Positions 9,379 to 18,877 are shown, counted from the first letter of the stretch. The stretch: 64,000 bases of DNA from Lysinibacillus sp. PLM2 (GCA_023168345.1 AP025689.1:3112001-3176000), one strand, 5' to 3'. A program made the numbers and translations. Notes: generated from the letters alone by a model not told the origin.

Positions 9379-10320
9379 TTAGTTAGCTATTCTTCTAAAA
9401 ATCGCATCCACCATCGCATCGATAAATAATGGGTGTGTATTTGGCATAGGAGGTCTACGATAATTTGCACCTAATTCTTCACATACTACTTTACACTCAT
9501 AATCATTATCATATAATACTTCTAAATGTTCTGTTACAAAGCCAACAGGAACATAAACGAATGAACGGAATCCTTTTTCTTCAAACAATTCGCGTGTTAA
9601 ATCTTGAACGTCTGGTCCTAACCAAGGTTCTGGTGTTTGACCAGCTGATTGCCAACCTACTTCAACATTTTTCACACCAGTTGCATCTTTGATCAATTTC
9701 GCTGTAGCAAATAATTGATCTTCATATGGGTCACCAGATTGTTTGATTTTTTCCGGTAGAGAATGGTTTGAAACGATTAAACAAGCATTTTCTCTTTCCT
9801 CTTCAGACATTTCAGCAAATGCTGCATCAACAGCTTGTTTCCAATATTCGATAAATTTCGGCTCATCATACCATGCTTCTACAGAAGTTAATTTTAAAGA
9901 ACTTCCTAATTTATTGATTGTTTCCTGTGCACGACCATTGTATGTTTTGATAGAGAATGTTGAGAAGTGTGGAGCAAGAACAATTGAAACTGCTTCCTCA
10001 ATACCGTCTCTTACCATTGCTTCTACTGCATCTTCAATAAACGGCTCAATATGTTTTAAACCAATATATAATTTATATTCTACTTCGTCCTGCACCTCGT
10101 TTAAACGTTCACAAAGTGTTTGAGCTTGTTTTTCTGTCATTTTTGCAAGTGGTGATAACCCACCAATTGCCTTATAACGACTTTTTAAATCTTCTAAATG
10201 TTCTTCTGATGGTTTACGACCATGACGAATATGTGTGTAATATCTTTCGATGTCTTCTTCTTTGTATGGCGTTCCGTATGCCATTACTAGTAGTCCATGA
10301 ACTGGTTTCAATGTTTTCAC
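9379..10320 (-). CDS. hemH: Ferrochelatase (coproporphyrin ferrochelatase)
   Basis: Inserts ferrous iron into coproporphyrin III (CpfC activity) in the Gram-positive heme pathway. The 313-residue protein has the N-terminal [19 protein letters not shown], the metal/porphyrin histidine in [11 protein letters not shown], and a C-terminal [19 protein letters not shown] segment with the conserved acidic residues. It is a soluble cytoplasmic enzyme. It sits 9 nt after hemE and 10 nt before hemY, so the three form one operon. Confidence 0.95.
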   Translation of the reverse strand: MKTLKPVHGLLVMAYGTPYKEEDIERYYTHIRHGRKPSEEHLEDLKSRYKAIGGLSPLAKMTEKQAQTLCERLNEVQDEVEYKLYIGLKHIEPFIEDAVEAMVRDGIEEAVSIVLAPHFSTFSIKTYNGRAQETINKLGSSLKLTSVEAWYDEPKFIEYWKQAVDAAFAEMSEEERENACLIVSNHSLPEKIKQSGDPYEDQLFATAKLIKDATGVKNVEVGWQSAGQTPEPWLGPDVQDLTRELFEEKGFRSFVYVPVGFVTEHLEVLYDNDYECKVVCEELGANYRRPPMPNTHPLFIDAMVDAIFRRIAN

Positions 10321-10329
10321 CTCAAAATA

Positions 10330-11382
10330 TTATTGTCCTAGTTGAGCAACTTTTTCTCTACTATAATCATGAATAAATGTTGTTAGTCGTTTTAAAACTG
10401 CTGGATCCACTTCTGGGAACACACCGTGACCCAAATTAAAAATATGACCAGGTATTTCAAGACCTTGATCAATAATATCTCTCGCACGTTGTTCAATAAC
10501 TGACCAATTTGCAAGTAATAAAGTTGGATCTAAGTTTCCCTGAACAGCTTTTGTAACGCCCATTTCACGAGCTTTTCGAATCGGCATACGCCAATCTAAT
10601 CCTAATACATCAATCGGAAGGTCATTCCATTCATTTACTAAATGACTTGCCCCTACTCCGAATAATATTAATGGTACATTTTCTTTTTGTAATTCTGCAA
10701 ATATTCTAGTCATTATCGGCTTAATAAACACACGATAATCTTCAACATTTAAAGCGCCAACCCAAGAGTCAAATATTTGAATTGCTTTTGCTCCTGCTTC
10801 TACTTGCGCCGTAATGTCTGCAATGACCATATCCCCTAACTTATCCATTAAGGCAAACCATGCAACTGGTTCCGACACCATAAAGGATTTTGTTTTCGCA
10901 TAATTTCTTGAAGGTCCCCCTTCAATCATATAGCTTGCTAGTGTGAATGGTGCACCCGCAAATCCGATTAACGGTACATTTAATTGTTCTTCCGTAAGTA
11001 ATTTTATTGTTTCCAAAACGAATGGTGTATGCGCTTTCGGGTTGAATTCACCTAGGCGTTCAATATCCTTCATTGAACGAATTGGGTTTGAAATCACCGG
11101 TCCAACTCCCGCTTTAATTTTCACATCTACACCAATACCTGGAAGTGGGGTTACAATATCTTTATATAAAATTGCAGCATCAACGTCATAATTTTCAACA
11201 GGCAGACGGGTTACATAAGCGCACAATTCTGGTTGATGTGTAATTTCTTCTAAAGAGTATTTTTCTTTAATCGCTCTGTATTCAGGTTGTGAACGACCCG
11301 CCTGTCGCATATACCAAACGGGTGTATATTCCGTTCGTTCCCCTCTTGCAGCACGCAATAATGTGTCATTAATTGCTCTCAT
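10330..11382 (-). CDS. hemE: Uroporphyrinogen decarboxylase
   Basis: Decarboxylates uroporphyrinogen III to coproporphyrinogen III. The 350-residue protein carries the active-site signature [16 protein letters not shown] near the N-terminus and the family motifs [17 protein letters not shown] and [11 protein letters not shown]. It is first in the hemE-hemH-hemY operon on the minus strand, with a purine-rich ribosome binding site (GGGAAGGAAAT) just upstream of the ATG. A TATAAT lies on the minus strand at 11522-11527, but I did not find a convincing -35. Confidence 0.96.
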   Translation of the reverse strand: MRAINDTLLRAARGERTEYTPVWYMRQAGRSQPEYRAIKEKYSLEEITHQPELCAYVTRLPVENYDVDAAILYKDIVTPLPGIGVDVKIKAGVGPVISNPIRSMKDIERLGEFNPKAHTPFVLETIKLLTEEQLNVPLIGFAGAPFTLASYMIEGGPSRNYAKTKSFMVSEPVAWFALMDKLGDMVIADITAQVEAGAKAIQIFDSWVGALNVEDYRVFIKPIMTRIFAELQKENVPLILFGVGASHLVNEWNDLPIDVLGLDWRMPIRKAREMGVTKAVQGNLDPTLLLANWSVIEQRARDIIDQGLEIPGHIFNLGHGVFPEVDPAVLKRLTTFIHDYSREKVAQLGQ

Positions 11383-11819
11383 TTTAAACTATTTCCTTCC
11401 CTCAAAGTTTCAATGAAATTTAGTAAAAATGCTTGAAAACTCATTTTAATTCTAAGTTTTAAGTTATACCTACTTTTTTCTACTTACCATTGTTATCCGT
11501 TTTCCAATATAAACTTTTCCTATTATATTGTATAGTTTTATGGACTAAATGTCATAAATTTGTTCATTAATTAGTAACAATTCTGTTTCTTTTTACTTTA
11601 CAAAAAAAATCAATTTAATTGAAATAGAATGTAAAATTTCAAACGAAATGATAGCGAATGATAAATGAATGTTGCCATATAGATTACCAAGTAATTCACA
11701 GTACAAAAGGGGGAAAAGTGAATACAAGACTTATTCTATCCAATTAGAATATAATATCGGTGAGTTGATTTTATTTTATGACAATTTGCTTGATATTCAT
11801 TGAATCGGAGGTTAAACGA
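11383..11819. other. Intergenic region between hemE and hmoB
   Basis: About 440 bp of AT-rich DNA between the divergent hemE and hmoB starts, so it should hold promoters for both. I see TATAAT-like boxes on each strand (minus 11522-11527; plus near 11750) but no clear -35. A nine-codon reading frame at 11718-11747 follows an AAGGGGG motif, but this is too little to call a gene. No riboswitch was recognised. Confidence 0.5.
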
Positions 11820-12332
11820 GTGTACTTATATCTTACTTTTGGCACACCAGATTATATGGAGAAAATAATGAAAAAATATGAAAATGAAAAAATGTTTATT
11901 TTATATGGGTCAGAAAAAACCGCGCTACTTCACGAAACTGAAGGAAAAACAGTATTTGCTACACCACGTAAGTTTGAGGTAATCGATTCTGTTAATGATA
12001 TTGAACAAAAAGGTTATTTTGTATTTAACAATATTCCTGTCTCTGATGAGGGTCGTTCAGTTTTTGAACAACGCTTCCTCAATCGAACGAGAGATATTGA
12101 AAAAATGGACGGTTTTGTTGCATTTCGACTATTACGTCCGATTAAAGATGATACTTATATTGTGTTAACACAATGGGAAAATAAACAGGCTTTTGATGCA
12201 TGGAAGCAATCAAAATCTTTTGCAAACGCTCATGCAAAACCCGCTTCTGCTCCTGGCGTAAAAAAACAAAACATTTTCAATGCAGCTAGTTATGTAACGA
12301 CATTTTCCGGTAAACTTCCAGAAAAGAAATAA
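11820..12332 (+). CDS. hmoB: Heme-degrading monooxygenase HmoB / TRAP-family (YhgC)
   Basis: Antibiotic-biosynthesis-monooxygenase (ABM) fold protein like B. subtilis YhgC/HmoB, which opens heme to release iron, and like the staphylococcal protein TRAP. I place the start at the GTG at 11820 because GGAGG lies 8 nt upstream and the product (170 residues, (M)YLYLTFGTPDYMEK) then matches the family's N-terminus; an in-frame ATG at 11778 has no ribosome binding site. The ABM core is near the C-terminus (FVAFRLLRPIKDDTYIVLTQW). It is divergent from hemE, as yhgC is next to hemEHY in B. subtilis. Confidence 0.88.
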   Translation: MYLYLTFGTPDYMEKIMKKYENEKMFILYGSEKTALLHETEGKTVFATPRKFEVIDSVNDIEQKGYFVFNNIPVSDEGRSVFEQRFLNRTRDIEKMDGFVAFRLLRPIKDDTYIVLTQWENKQAFDAWKQSKSFANAHAKPASAPGVKKQNIFNAASYVTTFSGKLPEKK

Positions 12333-12384
12333 ACAAGCGATAAAGCTCGCTTTCGTAAAACTGGCGCCTACCTAATAGATAAAA

Positions 12385-12478
12385 AGGGTGGGACATACGT
12401 AAAAACTGCAATTCGTTTGGGGTAATTGAATTGCAGTTTTTTGCTATCCTAAATGGAAGTTACCTATTATCCCACCCT
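12385..12478. terminator. Nested bidirectional terminator structure
   Basis: An inner hairpin AAAAACTGCAATTC / GAATTGCAGTTTTT (12401-12441) is a good terminator on both strands. It lies inside an outer inverted repeat AGGGTGGGA (12385-12393) / TCCCACCCT (12470-12478), itself followed by CGTCTTTTTT. It separates the convergent hmoB and ornithine-cyclodeaminase-like genes. Confidence 0.8.
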
Positions 12479-12486
12479 CGTCTTTT

Positions 12487-13479
12487 TTACACTTCAATCG
12501 CTAACCCTTTGTTTAAATCTATCGCTTTTTTATAGACACCTTTTGCAACGGCTAAATCATAGTAGGATGCTCCTACAGATTTAAAGAAGGTGATCTCTTC
12601 TTCATTTTCTCTGCCCTTTAAATGCCCACTAACTAATGATTCTAATTCACCATATACATTATTAAACGACCATACACCATTCTCCTCGGCGTCTATTAAT
12701 TCGCCCGCTTCGTCTTTTGCACCATGAATGTCATCAACGACAATTTTCGAAGACTTTGCAATGGTCGTTCGATCAATTTCATGCATATAGGGCAAATAGG
12801 AGCCTACACCGTTTACATGCGTTCCTCGTTTCAAAAAATCCCCATTAAACACTGGTGTACGCGATTTTGTTGCACAGCATATAATATCTGCTCTACTAAC
12901 AGCTTCATTCACATTGGATGTGATTTCAATTGGAATATCTACGCCATATGCTTTTAATTTTTCACTAAATTGATGTGCCTTTTCAATTGTTCTGTTAAAT
13001 AAAAAGATTTGATTGATATTTCGAATAACTAATACACCAATCGTTTGTTCAAAAGCCATTGCACCTGTGCCAATTACCGTTAGGACATTAGCATCTTTCC
13101 TTGCAAGTGATTCAGTTGCTAATGCCGTCATTGCACCTGTTCGAAGTCTTGTTAAATAGGAAGCATTCATAACTGAAAGATGTTCCCCATTTTCAGTACT
13201 TGTTAATACAATAATACCTTGGGTTGTAGGGAGATTCATTGAAGGATTGTTAGGGAAAATCGTTACTACTTTTACTGCCGCCACATCATTTTCTATATCA
13301 GCACTCGGCATATAAATAGATGTTGCACCTTTCTTTGGAAACTCTAATACTGTTCGATGTGGTGATTGCACTTTATTTGCTACTTTCGCTAATAGAATAT
13401 CTCTTACATCCTTTACAGCATCTTCCATATGGTAAAAACTCATAATATCTTTTTGATTTAAAACGATCAATTGATGCAC
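12487..13479 (-). CDS. Ornithine cyclodeaminase / mu-crystallin family protein
   Basis: NAD(P)-dependent enzyme of the ornithine cyclodeaminase/alanine dehydrogenase/mu-crystallin superfamily, 330 residues. It has the N-terminal substrate motif near [19 protein letters not shown], the arginine-containing [14 protein letters not shown] and a Rossmann motif [11 protein letters not shown]. The family includes ornithine cyclodeaminases, imine/ketimine reductases and opine-type enzymes, so the substrate is uncertain. It is 21 nt from an MHS-family transporter gene, suggesting uptake and conversion of the same compound, probably controlled by the divergent XRE-cupin regulator. Confidence 0.85.
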   Translation of the reverse strand: MHQLIVLNQKDIMSFYHMEDAVKDVRDILLAKVANKVQSPHRTVLEFPKKGATSIYMPSADIENDVAAVKVVTIFPNNPSMNLPTTQGIIVLTSTENGEHLSVMNASYLTRLRTGAMTALATESLARKDANVLTVIGTGAMAFEQTIGVLVIRNINQIFLFNRTIEKAHQFSEKLKAYGVDIPIEITSNVNEAVSRADIICCATKSRTPVFNGDFLKRGTHVNGVGSYLPYMHEIDRTTIAKSSKIVVDDIHGAKDEAGELIDAEENGVWSFNNVYGELESLVSGHLKGRENEEEITFFKSVGASYYDLAVAKGVYKKAIDLNKGLAIEV

Positions 13480-13500
13480 CTCAATGCATTATATTTTCCC

Positions 13501-14847
13501 TTAATTTATTGCCGTTGTTTCATTTTCTACTATGGATTTTTCTTTTGTATTCTCTTCTTCAAACTCATCTAGCTCTTGATTGCTCTTCTCTTTAACAGCC
13601 CAAACGGCCAACAATGAAATAAGTGAAGTCAAAATAATATATAACGCTACTGGTATATAAGAATTGTTAAACTGTACAAGAAGCGCAGTCGCAACTAACG
13701 GAGCTGTACCACCTGCTACAGCCGCACCAATCTGATAACCTAAAGATACTCCAGTATAACGAACTTTGGCATCAAAGATTTCCGAAAACATCGTACCTAA
13801 CACTGCTGTAATTGGTGCCCATATAATCCCTAATCCTAAAATTGTTGCAATTAGTAAAGTAGCAAAGGTTCTTTGTTCTAACAACCAAAAATACGGGAAT
13901 GCATAGAGTAGCATTGCGACTGTCCCAAAAATGTAAACCTTCTTACGACCAAACTTATCAGAAAGCCCACCCATGAACGGCATAAGAATCGTCGTAATAA
14001 TGGTAGCAATCATAACCGCTACCAATACTTCCGTGTTAGAGAACCCTAAATTGCTCGTTCCATAGGAAACGATGAAGGTTGCAAAAATATAAAAAGGCGC
14101 TGTTTCTACCACTTTACCTCCTACAGCTATAAATACTTCCTTCCATTGAGTTTTAAAAATATCGACAATCGGTAATTTCGGTATATTTCCTGATTCTTGT
14201 ACCTTTTTAAAGGATGGTGTTTCATCGAGTCCTTTACGAATCCAAAGCCCGAAAACAACTAATAATGCACTAGCAATAAAAGGTACTCTCCAGCCCCAAG
14301 CTACAAAGGCCTCAGCCGAAACAACGGAAGTAATGAAGGTTAATGCCCCAGACCCAAGAAACATCCCAATTGTTACGCCCATCTGTGGGAAGGCACCAAA
14401 AAAGCCACGTTTGTCTTTAGGGGCATATTCAACAGCAAGTAATACTGAACCTCCCCATTCACCCCCAATACCAATACCTTGTATTAAACGCAATGTAATT
14501 AAAAGTATGGGTGCAGCAACACCAATCGCTTCATAAGTTGGGAGTAGTCCCATTAAAACTGTTGCAACACCCATTATTGTAAGTGTTAATACAAGTGTTT
14601 TTTTCCGTCCAATTCTATCCCCAATATGACTGAAAATGATTCCACCTAACGGACGAATAAAAAACGCTAAAGCAAATGATGCATAGGCCAGCATTAAACC
14701 TACAGTTGGATCCTCTGCTGCGAAGAACACTTGGTTAAATACCAGTGCGGCAACAGTACCATAAAGGAAGTAATCAAACCATTCAATTGAACTACCTACT
14801 AAACTTGCAATCCAAACTCTCGTCATTTGACTTTTACTCACAATCAT
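13501..14847 (-). CDS. MFS transporter, metabolite:H+ symporter (MHS) family
   Basis: A 448-residue membrane transporter with about 12 hydrophobic helices. MHS-type motifs include SSIEWFDYFLYGTVAAL in helix 1 and GDRIGRKKTLVLT after helix 2, with a second copy of the loop motif in LSDKFGRKKVYIFG. The family imports metabolites such as proline/betaine, shikimate, citrate or aromatic acids; the substrate here is unknown. It is upstream of the ornithine-cyclodeaminase-like gene in one operon and divergent from the XRE-cupin regulator. The C-terminus is acidic and hydrophilic. Confidence 0.9.
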   Translation of the reverse strand: MIVSKSQMTRVWIASLVGSSIEWFDYFLYGTVAALVFNQVFFAAEDPTVGLMLAYASFALAFFIRPLGGIIFSHIGDRIGRKKTLVLTLTIMGVATVLMGLLPTYEAIGVAAPILLITLRLIQGIGIGGEWGGSVLLAVEYAPKDKRGFFGAFPQMGVTIGMFLGSGALTFITSVVSAEAFVAWGWRVPFIASALLVVFGLWIRKGLDETPSFKKVQESGNIPKLPIVDIFKTQWKEVFIAVGGKVVETAPFYIFATFIVSYGTSNLGFSNTEVLVAVMIATIITTILMPFMGGLSDKFGRKKVYIFGTVAMLLYAFPYFWLLEQRTFATLLIATILGLGIIWAPITAVLGTMFSEIFDAKVRYTGVSLGYQIGAAVAGGTAPLVATALLVQFNNSYIPVALYIILTSLISLLAVWAVKEKSNQELDEFEEENTKEKSIVENETTAIN

Positions 14848-15048
14848 CCTCCTTATTTTTATAAATTGAAGTGCTACTTTAAATTTTAGATAAAAAAATA
14901 AATAAAATTGCGATGAATTAAAGTAACACTTTGAATCTACAATTTAATTAGGGATACATTTTAAATTTCGGTCAAAACTTCAATTTTAGTTTAAGTATAA
15001 AATAATACTAGCGTATGATTTATTAATCATTTTTCAGGATGTGTTTGT

Positions 15049-15546
15049 ATGACAATTGGTGAACAGCTACGATCATTAAGAAAAACACAAAAAATGACAT
15101 TAAAAACTCTTTCTGAAAAAACAGGTGTTTCCATAAGTTTCTTATCACAAGTTGAAAGGAATAAATGCAATGTAACTTTAGAGTCATTAAGAAAAATAAG
15201 TGATGCCCTTAATGTTAATCCAAGTATATTTTTTGCTAACAGTAAACATGATAGTTCATCCAGTAATTTTCCCTTTTTTTATGAAGACTTATCAATGAAA
15301 ATGAAAGGAGCATCCTTCCATCCAATTCTAGTAACTCTTCATCCGGAAGAAAATCAAGGTACTGAATTTACCCATTTTGGTCATGAATTTATTTATGTTT
15401 TATCTGGAAGCCTAACGGTTTCAATTGAAGGGAAAATATACGAATTAAATAAAAGGGATTCCATTATGCTTGATTCAAGTAAAAATCATTACTGGTGGAA
15501 CAATAGTGATACAGATGTTCAATTTCTCCTTGTTTCGACTCTATAA
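15049..15546 (+). CDS. XRE-family regulator with C-terminal cupin domain
   Basis: A 165-residue regulator: an N-terminal helix-turn-helix of the XRE/Cro type (MTLKTLSEKTGVSISFLSQV) and a C-terminal cupin barrel (THFGHEFIYVLSGSLTVSIEG), a combination often used to control small-molecule uptake and catabolism. It is divergent from the MHS transporter and cyclodeaminase-like genes with 201 bp between starts, so it is the likely regulator of both. Metal-like cupin residues (H, E, H) are partly kept, and the ligand is unknown. The ORF has only a weak ribosome binding site (CAGGATG region). Confidence 0.88.
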   Translation: MTIGEQLRSLRKTQKMTLKTLSEKTGVSISFLSQVERNKCNVTLESLRKISDALNVNPSIFFANSKHDSSSSNFPFFYEDLSMKMKGASFHPILVTLHPEENQGTEFTHFGHEFIYVLSGSLTVSIEGKIYELNKRDSIMLDSSKNHYWWNNSDTDVQFLLVSTL

Positions 15547-15555
15547 AACGAAAAA

Positions 15556-15591
15556 ATCCTAATCGTAAGATTGGAATCTTATGATTAGGAT
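15556..15591. terminator. Intrinsic terminator
   Basis: Stem ATCCTAATC / GATTAGGAT with an inner TAAGATT / AATCTTA, A-rich on the left and TGTTTAATT on the right. It serves the XRE-cupin gene and, on the other strand, ecsB. Confidence 0.7.
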
Positions 15592-15597
15592 GTTTAA

Positions 15598-16791
15598 TTA
15601 TTGATTTGGATTTTTTGTTAAATAAAATGTAAGCTCGCTAATTAATAATATTAAAAGTGGCGGTACATAAAAAAGCGCATCTCCGATAGAACATAGTAAA
15701 ACAATCCCTGCTTGGATGACTATAAAAACACGAATTAATTTGTGTACTGCTTTTACTCTCGAATCCTTTGCTATAGGGAAAAGCATGTCCATTCGAAAAT
15801 TACTAGACGACAATAGTGCATATTTTAATTGAATCGTTGTAGCAAACGCTAATGCTGCAGTGACAATTAATATTACTATCGGAATATTCACAAATGCTGC
15901 AATGAGTGCAGAAATAGCCGTAAGTCTTACCCATAAATAAAAATGATCATCTGTTCGTACAAAAGTTCGGAATACTAAATAACCCTGTGTATTGTTTTTT
16001 GTGTAAGGTACAAAGAAATAAATAAAATTCAGCCAAGAACGTTTACGAATCGCTCCTTTTAAATGTGGAACATCTGTAAAATAATTTGCAAATCGATAGA
16101 ATGCCTTCATACGATTTTCCTCTAGTCTTACAAAATGCTCATACGGAATAGGCTGCTCCTTCACACTACGCTTCCAACTAAAGTAATAAAATATTAGTAA
16201 AGCTAGATATAACAGGGTAAGTAGATAAGTTTCCGTTAAAATCGTTTGTATTGCTAAAATTGAAAAAACAATCCGAATAAAACGATCAAGTATTACATTT
16301 TTCCCCCGTAGTGCGTACCGAAAATTAAATTCAATTTGAACGTTTAAATATTTCAACACAATAACTAAGGCTAACCCAATCCAAACTTGAGTCGGTGTTA
16401 ATTCCGTCACCTTATTAAGCAGTGGAATTCCAATAATATAAACAACTGAAACGGTTAAAATTTGAGACCAAAATGTCCAATTCAGTGCTTTTTTAAAGTA
16501 ATTCTCCATTTCCAATTCTAAAGGTAACAAATACACCTGATCAGGCTCACGAAGCAATGTGACAGGGCGACTAAAACCTAAAATTAGCCCAACAATGATT
16601 GCAATTAACCATTCAGCAGGAAATTGATCTTCAACGATTTTTAGCCATTCACTATATTGATATCCAACTGCCCCTATGACAAATACCATCACTAAAGCCA
16701 AATGCCCAGTAAAAACAAAGCGCATATATTTTTGGACTTCATTGAGGTAATATTGAAACCTTTTCGCCCAAACATGTGACAAACTATTCAT
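15598..16791 (-). CDS. ecsB: ABC transporter permease EcsB
   Basis: Membrane subunit of the Ecs ABC transporter, 397 residues with repeated hydrophobic helices, matching the EcsB family in length and sequence style (LEMENYFKKALNWTFWSQIL). In B. subtilis loss of Ecs impairs exoprotein secretion, competence and intramembrane proteolysis by RasP; the transported substrate is not settled. The start overlaps ecsA by 8 nt, so the two are coupled. No ecsC follows here: the operon ends at a terminator and meets the XRE-cupin gene. Confidence 0.9.
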   Translation of the reverse strand: MNSLSHVWAKRFQYYLNEVQKYMRFVFTGHLALVMVFVIGAVGYQYSEWLKIVEDQFPAEWLIAIIVGLILGFSRPVTLLREPDQVYLLPLELEMENYFKKALNWTFWSQILTVSVVYIIGIPLLNKVTELTPTQVWIGLALVIVLKYLNVQIEFNFRYALRGKNVILDRFIRIVFSILAIQTILTETYLLTLLYLALLIFYYFSWKRSVKEQPIPYEHFVRLEENRMKAFYRFANYFTDVPHLKGAIRKRSWLNFIYFFVPYTKNNTQGYLVFRTFVRTDDHFYLWVRLTAISALIAAFVNIPIVILIVTAALAFATTIQLKYALLSSSNFRMDMLFPIAKDSRVKAVHKLIRVFIVIQAGIVLLCSIGDALFYVPPLLILLISELTFYLTKNPNQ

Positions 16792-17524
16792 TGTCTTGCT
16801 CCTTTGTCATGGCAATGTATAAATCATCCAATGTAGCATTTGGCATTTGAAAGGCATTCCTTAAATCATCCATCGTTCCTTGTGCACGAACTCTACCTTC
16901 ATGAAGTAATATAATGCGATCACAATGTTTTTCAGCTGTCGATAAAATGTGCGTGGACATTAGTATAGATGAGCCTTCTTTTTTCTTGATATCCATTTGA
17001 TCCAGCAAAGATTGTATCCCTAATGGGTCAAGTCCAACAAATGGTTCATCAATAATATAAAGCAGCGGCTCTACTAAAAATGCACACATAATCATTACCT
17101 TTTGTCTCATCCCTTTTGAAAAATGAGATGGGAACCAATTAAGACGCTTTTCCATTCGAAACTCTTTTAATAATTGCTCAGAACGTTCCTTCATCGTCTT
17201 TTCATCTATACCATAAGCCATTGCTGTTAATTCTAAATGTTCCTTTAACGTTAGCTCATCATATAAAACCGGGGTTTCTGGAATATATGAAAATGATGAA
17301 CGATAGGTTTCAATATCATCCTTTAAAGAAATGCCGTTGATTTTAATATGACCTTTTTGTGGAATTAATGTTCCAATAATATGTTTAATTGTGGTACTTT
17401 TTCCAGCACCATTCAACCCTATCAGTCCTACCAATTCCCCTTGTTTAATGGTAAAAGATAAGTTATTAATTACTGGTTTTCGAGTATAGCCACCTGTTAC
17501 ATCTGTTAATTCTAGCAATGCCAT
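16784..17524 (-). CDS. ecsA: ABC transporter ATP-binding protein EcsA
   Basis: ATPase of the Ecs transporter, 246 residues from the preferred start. Walker A is GLNGAGKSTT, the signature is the atypical HFSKGMRQK, and Walker B is LYIIDEPFVGLDP, as in EcsA proteins. An in-frame GTG lies nine bases further upstream (17533), but AGGAG overlaps that codon and is correctly spaced (8 nt) for the ATG at 17524, giving MALLELTDVTGGYTR. The gene is divergent from hit, the same arrangement as in B. subtilis. Confidence 0.93.
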   Translation of the reverse strand: MALLELTDVTGGYTRKPVINNLSFTIKQGELVGLIGLNGAGKSTTIKHIIGTLIPQKGHIKINGISLKDDIETYRSSFSYIPETPVLYDELTLKEHLELTAMAYGIDEKTMKERSEQLLKEFRMEKRLNWFPSHFSKGMRQKVMIMCAFLVEPLLYIIDEPFVGLDPLGIQSLLDQMDIKKKEGSSILMSTHILSTAEKHCDRIILLHEGRVRAQGTMDDLRNAFQMPNATLDDLYIAMTKEQDNE

Positions 17525-17635
17525 TTTTTTCACTCCTATCCTTATATTTAGTTTAACAAAAAATGTGAATGTAATCAGTTAACATATGCTAAACTTATAA
17601 TTATTACTAAAACTTGTCATGAGAGGATGTTTTAT

Positions 17636-18061
17636 ATGTCTGATTGCATTTTCTGTAAAATAATTGATGGTTCAATACCAAGCACAAAAGTTTATGAGGA
17701 TGACCATGTTGTTGCTTTCATGGACGTTTCACCACTTACTAAAGGTCATACACTTTTGATCCCAAAACAACATGTAAAAGACATCTTTGAAATGCCTGAA
17801 GATGTTGCGAGAAATTTATATGCCGTTGCTCCTAAAATTGCTGGTGCAATAAAATCAGCATTTAATCCTGTTGGCATGAATACGTTAAATAATAACGGAG
17901 CTTTTGCAGGTCAAACTGTCTTCCATTATCATTTACATTTTATTCCTCGCTACGATGAAACAGATGGTTTAAAAATGAAATGGGAAACAAAACAAAGTGA
18001 ATTTACTTTCGATGTCCTAGGTACAGTCGCAGAAAAAATTAAAGAAAATTTAAATATCTAA
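17636..18061 (+). CDS. hit: HIT-family nucleotide-binding hydrolase
   Basis: Histidine-triad protein, probably a purine nucleoside phosphoramidase or dinucleotide hydrolase; 141 residues. The catalytic triad motif is HYHLHF near residue 97, and an N-terminal CIFCKI with a later histidine can bind zinc. An ATG nine bases upstream (17627) abuts AGAGG directly, so the ATG at 17636 is preferred, giving MSDCIFCKIIDG. It is divergent from ecsA; the hit/ecs pairing is conserved in Bacillus. Confidence 0.95.
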   Translation: MSDCIFCKIIDGSIPSTKVYEDDHVVAFMDVSPLTKGHTLLIPKQHVKDIFEMPEDVARNLYAVAPKIAGAIKSAFNPVGMNTLNNNGAFAGQTVFHYHLHFIPRYDETDGLKMKWETKQSEFTFDVLGTVAEKIKENLNI

Positions 18062-18195
18062 TTTAAAAAATAGAAATTTATCTATACTATTCTATTAAAT
18101 TAGGTTGCAAAATATTTATATAACAATTAAAATCATGAATAACTATATTTCGCTAACGGTTACGAGAACACGTTAGGAAATGTAAGACAGGCAAA

Positions 18196-18222
18196 TAGCT
18201 TAGAATAGCTTAGAGGAGAGAG
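18196..18222 (+). promoter_or_regulatory. TRAP (MtrB)-like (U/G)AG repeat site before trpP
   Basis: Six UAG/GAG triplets start at 18196, 18201, 18206, 18211, 18216 and 18220. The first five are separated by exactly two bases, and the series runs over the trpP ribosome binding site (GGAG). This is the arrangement bound by the tryptophan-activated RNA-binding protein TRAP, which blocks trpP translation in B. subtilis. Whether this genome encodes MtrB cannot be seen here. Confidence 0.65.
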
Positions 18223-18226
18223 AAAA

Positions 18227-18754
18227 ATGAATACAAAGAATCTTGTTTTAATGGCATTACTCGTTGGTGTGGGGACTGTGTTGTACTTAGTGATTCCAGG
18301 TTATGGCGAAGGTATGAAACCAGACTTTATGTTAACAATGATGTTTATCGGCATCTTGTTATTCCCAACATTTAAAGAGACTTTCTTATTATCAATTGCT
18401 ACTGGTGTATTATCTGGTTTATTTTCAACATTCCCTGGTGGATTTGTTCCAAATATTATCGATAAATTCATTACCGGTATTGTATTTTTCGCAATTGTAC
18501 TGTTATTAAAACACTTTGCACAAAACATTGTTGTGGGTACAATCATCGTAGCTTTAGGAACTCTGTTATCTGGAACAATTTTCTTAACTGCTGCTTTATT
18601 AATCGCAAAATTACCTGCAGCTTTCGGCATTTTGTTTGTAGGTGTTGTATTACCGGCAATTGGACTAAATGCTTTAGCATTTATTGTTATCTATCCAATT
18701 ATTACAAACATCTTAAAACGTTCAAAATTTATTACCGCTGCATCCCAAGTATAA
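18227..18754 (+). CDS. trpP: Tryptophan transporter TrpP
   Basis: Small integral membrane protein of 175 residues with about five hydrophobic helices, matching the TrpP/YhaG family of tryptophan importers (starts MNTKNLVLMALLVGVGTVLY; family-like FPGGFVPNIIDKFITG). It lies between hit and yhaH as in the B. subtilis cluster. The ribosome binding site is embedded in a run of UAG/GAG triplets, suggesting translational repression by TRAP when tryptophan is plentiful. Its terminator has been split off and duplicated by the adjoining IS1182 element. Confidence 0.88.
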   Translation: MNTKNLVLMALLVGVGTVLYLVIPGYGEGMKPDFMLTMMFIGILLFPTFKETFLLSIATGVLSGLFSTFPGGFVPNIIDKFITGIVFFAIVLLLKHFAQNIVVGTIIVALGTLLSGTIFLTAALLIAKLPAAFGILFVGVVLPAIGLNALAFIVIYPIITNILKRSKFITAASQV

Positions 18755-18768
18755 TGAAACATATTAAA

Positions 18769-18803
18769 GAAGAAGCTATCTAATTTATTTAGATAGCTTC
18801 TTT
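18769..18803 (+). repeat. Left 35-bp target duplication = trpP terminator
   Basis: GAAGAAGCTATC-TAATTTATTTA-GATAGCTTCTTT is a terminator-like hairpin just past the trpP stop. An identical 35-bp copy lies at 20542-20576 on the other side of the insertion sequence, so this is the left target-site duplication. Here the T-tract is cut short (TTTC). Confidence 0.85.
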
Positions 18804-18804
18804 C

Positions 18805-18850
18805 AGACTGTAGACAAACTCAAAAATTTGAGATTGTCTACAGTCTTTTT
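18805..18850 (+). terminator. Subterminal hairpin at the IS1182 left end
   Basis: GACTGTAGACAA / TTGTCTACAGTC with an inner CTCAAA / TTTGAG pairing, then six T's. It should stop trpP transcription from entering the element. Confidence 0.8.
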
Positions 18851-18877
18851 TCTATTTACAATACATATTAAGAAATC

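Noticed and set aside
11641-11675. Fur-like AATGATA motifs upstream of hmoB
   Set aside because: They are direct, not inverted, repeats and do not match the 7-1-7 Fur consensus well.
11718-11747. Nine-codon frame with an AAGGGGG site upstream of hmoB
   Set aside because: Too short to support; hmoB has its own GGAGG, so no coupling is needed.
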